Shown: piece after piece, positions 40,517 to 46,765 of the stretch | How the letters are laid out: each line of letters opens with the position of its first letter | Numbering within the stretch: the stretch's first letter is position 1 | Assembly: GCA_902628275.1 (NCBI GenBank) | Contig: CACOMI010000009.1 | Location: 1-46,765, forward strand | Direction: 5' to 3' | DNA: 46,765 nt | Origin: an uncultured Pelagibacteraceae bacterium | GTDB taxonomy: Bacteria; Pseudomonadota; Alphaproteobacteria; Pelagibacterales; Pelagibacteraceae | Position numbers and translations under genes: made by a program | Notes under the pieces: model-generated | The model's input: the letters and a program-made list of their open reading frames with translations, nothing else | The model's database searches: none | Told to the model about the DNA's origin: nothing

Positions 40517-42207
40517 TGGCTGATAATAATTCGAAATTGATCATAGAAGACTACACGAGAGATTTTATATTTAAGAAAAAAGAGAATGGGGTAAATATTC
40601 AATTTAATCGTGTAGCTTTTATTTTCTTTGTTTTTTTTATAATATTTTTAATTTATACAATACACCTAGTTCACTTAGGTTCACGAAAGAGTAAATTAGA
40701 AAAAATAAATAACCTTCCTACATCTAAAAATCAGCTTTATCGAGCAGACATCACAGATATCAATGGAAATTATCTAGCTAAAACAGTTAAATCGATTGAT
40801 ATTGGTTTAAAAACTTCAGATATAATCAATGAAAAAAAATTACTTCTAAGTTTAAATATTATTTTTCCCAATAAAAATTTTGATGAAATTAAAAAAAAAA
40901 TAAGAACTAAGAAATTTTTTTATTTAGAGAGGAAAATTTCAGAGGAAAATTATGAAAAAATAATGAAATTAGGGGACAAATCTTTAGTTCCGGAAGAAAG
41001 AGTTTTAAGAATGTATCCACAAAAAAATCTTTTTAGTCATGTTTTAGGTCAAATAGATGATGATAATAATGGTATTTCTGGATTAGAAAAATCGTTAAAT
41101 GATGAACTTAGAAAATCTAAAGAGTCAATTAAACTTACATTAGATAAAGATATTCAATTTTTAATTAGAAAAGAATTAATCAAATTTCAGGAAATTTTTA
41201 AAAACAAAGGTAGTGCAGCCATTTTAATGGATGTTGATAATGGCAATATTTTATCATTAGTTTCATTGCCAGATTTTAATCCAAATGAAAGACAAAATAT
41301 TACAGATGTAAATTATATTAACAGAGTAACAAAGGGAACATATGAACTTGGGTCTGTATTTAAAGTATTTACTTTTGCTAGCGCTCTAAATGAAAAAGTA
41401 ATTAAGCCAGAGACTGAATTTTTAAATTTACCTAAATCAATTAAATGTGATAAATATAAAATAGGTGAGTACGACAATGAAATTCCATCAGATTTAACTG
41501 CAGAGCAAATTTTAGTTAGATCTGGAAATATAGGATCAGTAAAAATTGCACAAAAAGTTGGCTCAGAAAAATTTAAATTATTTTTAGAAAAAGTTGGCGT
41601 ATTAAGTGATATTGATTTTGATATTGAGGAAGTTGCTCCTCAAAAAAATTATGATTTTGGAAAATGCAGATTGGCTACAGCTTCTTTTGGACATGGAATA
41701 GCAACTACAATTCTTCAATTAGCAAAAGGTTATTCTGTTTTATCAAATGGTGGTTATGATATTAAGCCGACATTAATCTATAAAGAAAATAATTTTAACA
41801 AAAAAAATGAAAGAATATTAAATAGGGGTATTTCAGAAAAAGTTGTTAGCGCTTTAAGAAAAATTGTAAATACTGAAGAAGGGACAGCTAAATTTGCAGA
41901 TGTTCAAAATTATGAAATTGGTGGAAAAACTGGGACTGCTGATCAGCCTGAGGGAGGAGCATATTCTGAGGCAAAAATAAATACTTTTGCTTCTATTTTT
42001 CCAACATCAAATCCAAAATTTGTTTTTGTAGTGATGCTAGATACTCCAAAAAAGTCTAAAGATTATTATTATAAATATAGACATCGAAAAGGAGGGTGGA
42101 AGGGTACACTTTATAATACTGCTGGCTGGACCTCAGTAGAAGTAGCTGGAAAAGTCATAGATAAAATTGGGCCTATTTTAGCCACAAAATATATAGAGGT
42201 TAATTAA
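40516..42207 (+). CDS. ftsI: Peptidoglycan transpeptidase FtsI (PBP3)
   Basis: The septal class B penicillin-binding protein that crosslinks peptidoglycan with FtsW. The 563-residue protein has a cytoplasmic N-terminus, one membrane segment (about 32-52), a PBP dimerisation domain (about 70-200), and the transpeptidase domain. The three catalytic motifs are S280-VFK, SGN (336-338) and KTG (471-473). The ATG overlaps the ftsL stop by one base; murEF starts 2 nt after its stop, so translation is coupled along the cluster. Confidence 0.95.
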   Translation: MADNNSKLIIEDYTRDFIFKKKENGVNIQFNRVAFIFFVFFIIFLIYTIHLVHLGSRKSKLEKINNLPTSKNQLYRADITDINGNYLAKTVKSIDIGLKTSDIINEKKLLLSLNIIFPNKNFDEIKKKIRTKKFFYLERKISEENYEKIMKLGDKSLVPEERVLRMYPQKNLFSHVLGQIDDDNNGISGLEKSLNDELRKSKESIKLTLDKDIQFLIRKELIKFQEIFKNKGSAAILMDVDNGNILSLVSLPDFNPNERQNITDVNYINRVTKGTYELGSVFKVFTFASALNEKVIKPETEFLNLPKSIKCDKYKIGEYDNEIPSDLTAEQILVRSGNIGSVKIAQKVGSEKFKLFLEKVGVLSDIDFDIEEVAPQKNYDFGKCRLATASFGHGIATTILQLAKGYSVLSNGGYDIKPTLIYKENNFNKKNERILNRGISEKVVSALRKIVNTEEGTAKFADVQNYEIGGKTGTADQPEGGAYSEAKINTFASIFPTSNPKFVFVVMLDTPKKSKDYYYKYRHRKGGWKGTLYNTAGWTSVEVAGKVIDKIGPILATKYIEVN

Positions 42208-42209
42208 TT

Positions 42210-45053
42210 ATGCTTCTAGGAAACTATTTTCATAATATAAATAAAAATTATAGAAAATTTTTTTTTTCAGGAATTTCATTTGATACAAAGAGTATTAAAA
42301 AAAACAATATTTTTTTTGCAATCAAAGGAAATATTTTTGATGGTAATAAATTTATTTCAAAAGCAATTAAAAAAGGATCTAAAATTATTGTAACTGAAAA
42401 AAAAGTAAATCAATTCAAAAATGGAATTTTATATATTCATACGAAGAATATAAGAAAATTATTAGCTGAAACTGCTTTTAAAATTTATAATAAAATACCA
42501 AAAAATTTAATCGCCGTTACAGGTACAAACGGAAAATCATCAGTTGCTGATTTTTATTATCAAATAATAAAACTAAACAATAAAAAGGCTGCTTCAATTG
42601 GCACATTAGGTGTTAAATCAAAAAGAATTAATTTTAACTTATCTAATACCACAATAGATCCAATTAAATTGGCAAAAATTTTGAGTAAGTTAAAAACTCA
42701 AAAAATAGAAAATGTAATTATGGAAGCCTCAAGTCATGGTTTAAAACAAAATAGATTAGATGGTTTGAAGTTTAATTCAGGTATATTTACTAATTTGTCC
42801 CATGATCATCTTGATTATCATAAAAACTTAAAAAATTATTTAAAAGCAAAACTTTATTTATTTGAAAACCTAATTCAAAAAAGAGGCAATGTAATTACAG
42901 ATCAATTAATACCAGAGTTTAAAAAAATAAAAAAAATTACAATTAATAAGAAATTAAATTTGCACACAATAAATGATAAGAAAAATAATCTACAGCTTTT
43001 ATCTCATAACTTTAAAGGAGAGGGGCAATTTCTTAGAATTAAATTAAATAGTTCAATACAGGATCTAAATTTAAATTTAGTAGGAAAAGTACAATTAAAA
43101 AATGTTTTAATGGCAATAATTGCAGCAAAATATAGTGGTATTAGTTTAAATAAAATTTTAAATACAATTTCAAAATTGAAACCAGTTGAAGGGAGATTTG
43201 AAAAAATTGGTAAAATTAAAAATCAATCTAAAGTAATTCTTGATTATGCTCACACGCCTGATGCTCTAAAAACGTGTCTTAAAAATCTTAGAGAACAATT
43301 TCCCTGCAAAAAAATCACAGTGCTATTTGGTTGTGGAGGGAATAGAGATCAAAACAAAAGATCAAAAATGGGAAAAATAGCGAGTGAATATGCAGATAGT
43401 ATTGTACTTACGAATGACAACCCTAGATTTGAAAATCCTCAAAAAATCAGAGGAGATATAAAAAAAGGGATTAAAAAAAAAAGGATTACCGAAATATCCA
43501 ATAGAACAAAAGCAATTACTCATGCAATTCATAATTTGAACTCAGGAGATATTTTGTTAGTTGCTGGAAAGGGACACGAGAAAATTCAAGATATTGGAAA
43601 TAAGAAAATTTTCTTTTCAGATAGAAAAGTAATTTTAAATGCTGTTAAGAATAAAAATAATATTTTATCAGATAATTTAAAATTAAATGTGGTTAAAGAG
43701 GCAGTTAAAACTAAAAATTTGTCTCTCCCTATATCTTTAAAAATGGCAAGAATTAATTCCCAAGAAGTTACTAAAGACGATATTTTTTTTGCTATTAAAG
43801 GAAAAAAAAATGACGGTAATAAATATGTTACACAATCATTTAATAGAAAAGCATCGTTAGCTGTAGTAAACAAAATTCAAAATAAATTAAATAAAAGTCG
43901 TCAGATTAAAGTTAAAGATACTTTAAAATTTTTAACAGATATTTCAAAAACTTTTAGAAAAAGTATTGATACAAATATTATAGCTATCACAGGTAGTTGT
44001 GGCAAAACCACACTTAAAGAGTTGTTGGGTAACGTATTAAGTAAAATTACGAAAGTAAGTATTTCTCCTAAATCTTATAACAATAAATTTGGGGTACCTT
44101 TGAGTCTTTTTAATTTAAAACAAAATGATGAATTTGGAATTTTAGAAATTGGAATGGACAAAAAAGGTGAAATTGATTATTTGTCAAAAATAATAGAACC
44201 TGATGTTGGAGTAATAACAAATATAAACTATGCACATGCTAAAAATTTTAAAAATATAAGACAAATTGCATTGGCAAAATCTGAAATTATTAACAACATA
44301 AAACCTCATGGTTATGTTATATTGAATGCAGATGATAATTATTTTCAATTACATAAAAAAATTGCAAAAGAAAAAAAAATCAAAATAGTTTCTTTTGGTA
44401 TTAAAAATATAAAAGCAGACATCAAATTAATTAATATAAAGACTTTTGGAAAAAAATTTAAAATTAATATTCATTTAAATAATAAAAAAAAGCATTTCAT
44501 ATTATCAAATGATTTTCAAAACAATATATATAATACACTGGCTGCTTTAGCAGTTATTAGTATTTATAAAAATATATTTAAACTAAATGAAAATATTTTT
44601 CTCAATTTCAAAATTCCTGGTGGAAGAGGGGACCACTCTGTAGTAAAATTTGATAATAAAAAAATTAATTTAATTGATCAAAGTTATAATTCGAATCCCC
44701 TATCATTAAAATCAGCAATAAAAAATTTTGATAAAATAAACTCCAAAAAATCGAAAAAATATTTATTAATTGGTGACATGTTAGAGCTAGGTAGTCATTC
44801 AAAAAAACTTCATAAATCTATTGTTCCTATAATTAATCAAACCAAGATAGACAAGGTATTTGCCAAAGGTAAAATGGCATCTATAATATTTGCAGGTATT
44901 TCAAAAGCCAAAAAAGGCAGAATTTTATTGAACAAATCTCAAATTATTGAATTGATTAGAAAAGATTTAAATAATAATGATTATTTAATGATTAAGGCCT
45001 CACTTGCGACAGGTTTCAACGACATAGTAAAAAATCTGAAAGGATTGCATTAA
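42210..45053 (+). CDS. murE/murF: Fused MurE-MurF: UDP-MurNAc-tripeptide ligase and UDP-MurNAc-pentapeptide ligase in one protein
   Basis: A single 947-residue protein performing two successive steps of cytoplasmic peptidoglycan precursor synthesis. MurE covers about 1-490: N-terminal ISFDTKSIKKNNIFFAIKG, ATP loop TGTNGKSS (104-111), the lysine in YLKAKLYLFEN that is normally carbamylated, DNPR at 403-406 (meso-diaminopimelate specificity) and GKGHEKIQ at 454-461. MurF covers about 500-947: DDIFFAIKGKKNDGNKY, ATP loop TGSCGKTT (594-601), ILEIGMDKKGEIDYLSKI, and NSNPLSLKSAI with LIGDMLELG. No stop lies between them. The gene sits 2 nt behind ftsI and shares the mraY junction at the other end. 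Confidence 0.94.
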   Translation: MLLGNYFHNINKNYRKFFFSGISFDTKSIKKNNIFFAIKGNIFDGNKFISKAIKKGSKIIVTEKKVNQFKNGILYIHTKNIRKLLAETAFKIYNKIPKNLIAVTGTNGKSSVADFYYQIIKLNNKKAASIGTLGVKSKRINFNLSNTTIDPIKLAKILSKLKTQKIENVIMEASSHGLKQNRLDGLKFNSGIFTNLSHDHLDYHKNLKNYLKAKLYLFENLIQKRGNVITDQLIPEFKKIKKITINKKLNLHTINDKKNNLQLLSHNFKGEGQFLRIKLNSSIQDLNLNLVGKVQLKNVLMAIIAAKYSGISLNKILNTISKLKPVEGRFEKIGKIKNQSKVILDYAHTPDALKTCLKNLREQFPCKKITVLFGCGGNRDQNKRSKMGKIASEYADSIVLTNDNPRFENPQKIRGDIKKGIKKKRITEISNRTKAITHAIHNLNSGDILLVAGKGHEKIQDIGNKKIFFSDRKVILNAVKNKNNILSDNLKLNVVKEAVKTKNLSLPISLKMARINSQEVTKDDIFFAIKGKKNDGNKYVTQSFNRKASLAVVNKIQNKLNKSRQIKVKDTLKFLTDISKTFRKSIDTNIIAITGSCGKTTLKELLGNVLSKITKVSISPKSYNNKFGVPLSLFNLKQNDEFGILEIGMDKKGEIDYLSKIIEPDVGVITNINYAHAKNFKNIRQIALAKSEIINNIKPHGYVILNADDNYFQLHKKIAKEKKIKIVSFGIKNIKADIKLINIKTFGKKFKINIHLNNKKKHFILSNDFQNNIYNTLAALAVISIYKNIFKLNENIFLNFKIPGGRGDHSVVKFDNKKINLIDQSYNSNPLSLKSAIKNFDKINSKKSKKYLLIGDMLELGSHSKKLHKSIVPIINQTKIDKVFAKGKMASIIFAGISKAKKGRILLNKSQIIELIRKDLNNNDYLMIKASLATGFNDIVKNLKGLH

Positions 45054-46139
45054 ATGCTTTATCAATTTTTATTAAATTTTCTTGATGCTTTTAGTTTTTT
45101 AAATGTATTTAAATATTTAACTTTTAGAACAGGTTTATCTTTTTTCACCTCATTAGTTATTGTGCTGATTATTGGAGGTCCTTTTATTAAATTTTTTTCA
45201 AAACAAAAAATTCTAAATCCGATCCGTGATGATGGACCCGAAGATCACGTAGTTAAAAAAATTGGAACACCAACAATGGGAGGTTTAATAATTTTATTCG
45301 GCTTATTGGTATCAGTAATATTTTGGGCAGATTTATCAAATATTAATATTTTATTTTGTATCTATATTGCAATTACTTTTGGTTTATTGGGAGCATATGA
45401 TGACTTTAAGAAGATTAGATATAGTAACTCATCAGGAATTAGTTCAAAGTTTAAAATAACCTCACAAATAATATTAGCAATTATTGGAGTAAGTTTTTTT
45501 GTTTATTTAAATGATTATCAAGATTTAAATAATTTATATTTTCCATTTTTTAAAAATTTAATCTTAAATCTTGGATGGTTTTTTATACCATTTGCAATAT
45601 TTGTAATTATAGGCTCATCAAATGCTGTTAATCTTACTGACGGATTAGATGGTCTAGCAACAGTGCCAGTAATATTAGTTGCAGCATGTTTTGCCTTTAT
45701 AAGTTATGTTACTGGAAATATTGTATTTTCAAATTATTTACAAATTCCATACATTGAAGGAACGGGTGAAGTGGCAATTTTTTGTGGAGCAATTATTGGC
45801 TCTTGTTTAGGTTTCTTATGGTTTAATGCCCCGCCTGCTAAAATTTTTATGGGTGACACAGGCTCTTTATCTCTTGGTGGTTCTTTGGGTGCTGTAGGTA
45901 TTATTACAAAGCATGAGATTGTTTTAGCAATTACAGGTGGACTTTTTGTATTAGAGGCAGTTTCAGTAATGGTTCAGGTAATATCCTTTAAGCTTACTGG
46001 AAAAAGAATTTTTAAAATGGCACCTATTCACCATCATTTTGAAAAAAAAGGATGGCCGGAGTCAACAGTTGTAATTAGGTTTTGGATTATCTCTATTATA
46101 TTAGCAATGATTGGTTTAGCTACTTTAAAATTAAGATAA
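45054..46139 (+). CDS. mraY: Phospho-N-acetylmuramoyl-pentapeptide transferase
   Basis: MraY transfers the MurNAc-pentapeptide phosphate from UDP to undecaprenyl phosphate, making lipid I. The 361-residue protein has about ten membrane segments. Motifs: RDDGPEDHVVKKIGTPTMGG, GAYDDFKKIRY (catalytic Asp pair), SSNAVNLTDGLDGLA, FNAPPAKIFMGDTGSLSLGG and MAPIHHHFEKKGWPE. The gene begins directly after the murEF stop (no gap) and its stop overlaps the murD ATG (TAATG). Confidence 0.97.
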   Translation: MLYQFLLNFLDAFSFLNVFKYLTFRTGLSFFTSLVIVLIIGGPFIKFFSKQKILNPIRDDGPEDHVVKKIGTPTMGGLIILFGLLVSVIFWADLSNINILFCIYIAITFGLLGAYDDFKKIRYSNSSGISSKFKITSQIILAIIGVSFFVYLNDYQDLNNLYFPFFKNLILNLGWFFIPFAIFVIIGSSNAVNLTDGLDGLATVPVILVAACFAFISYVTGNIVFSNYLQIPYIEGTGEVAIFCGAIIGSCLGFLWFNAPPAKIFMGDTGSLSLGGSLGAVGIITKHEIVLAITGGLFVLEAVSVMVQVISFKLTGKRIFKMAPIHHHFEKKGWPESTVVIRFWIISIILAMIGLATLKLR

Positions 46140-46765
46140 TGAAAATATTTAATAATATTTTTTTAGGAAAAAAAATATTAATTTATGGTTTAGGAAAGAG
46201 TGGCATATCATCTTATAAGTTTTTAAAAAATAAGTCTGATTTATATTTGTTTGATGACAATCAAAAAATTAAATTAAAACTTAAAAATAAAATAACTAGT
46301 TACAAACAAATTCAAAAAATAAATTTTGATAGAATTATTATTAGTCCTGGAATTGATATCTCAAATTGTAAATTATCAAAATTTTTGAAGAAAAATTTTA
46401 AAAAAATTCATACCGACCTTGATGTATTATTTTCATTTTATAACAATGAAAGTATTACGATTACTGGAACTAACGGTAAATCTACAACTGCAAAAATTTT
46501 ACATGATGCTTTAATCGATCAAAAAAGAGACTCAAGACTTATTGGGAATATTGGTAATCCAGCGTTATCAGAAAAAAATATTACAAAAAAAACAATTTTT
46601 GTAATAGAAGCTTCTTCTTATCAGCTAGATTATAGCAGGGTATTTAGATCAAAGTATGCAGTAATTTTAAACATAACTGCAGATCACATTGAAAGACATA
46701 AAAGTTTAAAGAATTATGTAAATGCAAAATTTAAATTATTAAAATCTCAAATAAGAGGATCTTTT
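46139..46765 (+). CDS. murD: UDP-N-acetylmuramoyl-L-alanine--D-glutamate ligase, 5' part (cut by window end)
   Basis: The first 209 codons of murD; the gene runs off the right edge without a stop. The visible part has a Rossmann-like N-terminal domain (ILIYGLGKSGISSYKFL), IIISPGIDISN, the ATP loop ITGTNGKSTTAKIL, GNIGNPAL, IEASSYQLDYSRVF and ILNITADHIERHKSL, the normal MurD series. The ATG overlaps the mraY stop by one base. MurD adds D-glutamate to UDP-MurNAc-L-Ala, one step before MurE. The order mraY-murD matches the standard dcw cluster, so ftsW would be expected next. Confidence 0.95.
   Translation, partial: MKIFNNIFLGKKILIYGLGKSGISSYKFLKNKSDLYLFDDNQKIKLKLKNKITSYKQIQKINFDRIIISPGIDISNCKLSKFLKKNFKKIHTDLDVLFSFYNNESITITGTNGKSTTAKILHDALIDQKRDSRLIGNIGNPALSEKNITKKTIFVIEASSYQLDYSRVFRSKYAVILNITADHIERHKSLKNYVNAKFKLLKSQIRGSF

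Overview
The window is about 47 kb of AT-rich, densely packed core chromosome. It most resembles a SAR11-type marine alphaproteobacterium (Pelagibacterales). The signs are strong A/T codon bias with Lys/Asn/Ile-rich proteins, intergenic gaps mostly under 50 bp, many 1-30 bp gene overlaps, few clear Shine-Dalgarno sequences, an alphaproteobacterial DnaG lacking most zinc ligands, a MarR/OmpR/EnvZ regulatory set, and a petABC bc1 operon. I see no insertion sequence, prophage, CRISPR array or foreign-looking island. The assignment to SAR11 is an inference from these traits, not from any database search.

Layout. Positions 1-3150: tRNA-Gln with the CCA-adding enzyme gene 3 nt behind it (+), facing trmL-hemF-greA (-). 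3239-5800: petA-petB-petC, the complete three-subunit cytochrome bc1 complex (+). 5777-11718: a probable long minus-strand unit lgt-midA-pgeF-prs-rplY-pth-ychF (lipoprotein maturation, complex I assembly-type methyltransferase, PRPP synthesis, ribosome and tRNA recycling). 11751-14384: a small UbiK-like gene (+) and a MarR regulator, OmpR-type response regulator and EnvZ-type kinase (-). 14458-21078: ilvE (+) facing uvrB-folM-like-folB-uvrC-pgsA (-), in which two folate genes lie between two excision-repair genes. 21115-25523: aminotransferase, TIP30-like protein, trxB (-), ELM1-like protein and a 2-oxoglutarate/Fe(II) oxygenase-like protein. 25520-29918: carA-carB (-).

30045-34382: yqeY-dnaG-rpoD (a macromolecular-synthesis operon) followed by two tRNA genes, one of them (Val, GAC) with a very unusual T-loop. 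34431-35824: mlaC and mlaA (-). 35928-36659: an AmpD-type amidase. 36700-37056: RNase P RNA. 37165-46765: the division and cell wall (dcw) cluster mraZ-ftsZ-rsmH-ftsL-ftsI-murEF-mraY-murD, which runs off the right edge. Here ftsZ sits directly behind mraZ instead of at the far end of the cluster, and MurE and MurF are one polypeptide. A 10-bp-period series of MraZ-type boxes overlaps the mraZ promoter.

Most of the window is ordinary housekeeping DNA. The points most worth a second look are the aberrant tRNA-Val elbow, the MraZ operator combined with the moved ftsZ, the PTR1/FolM-type reductase paired with FolB, and the near-leaderless cca behind tRNA-Gln. I did not find a clearly new multi-gene system.
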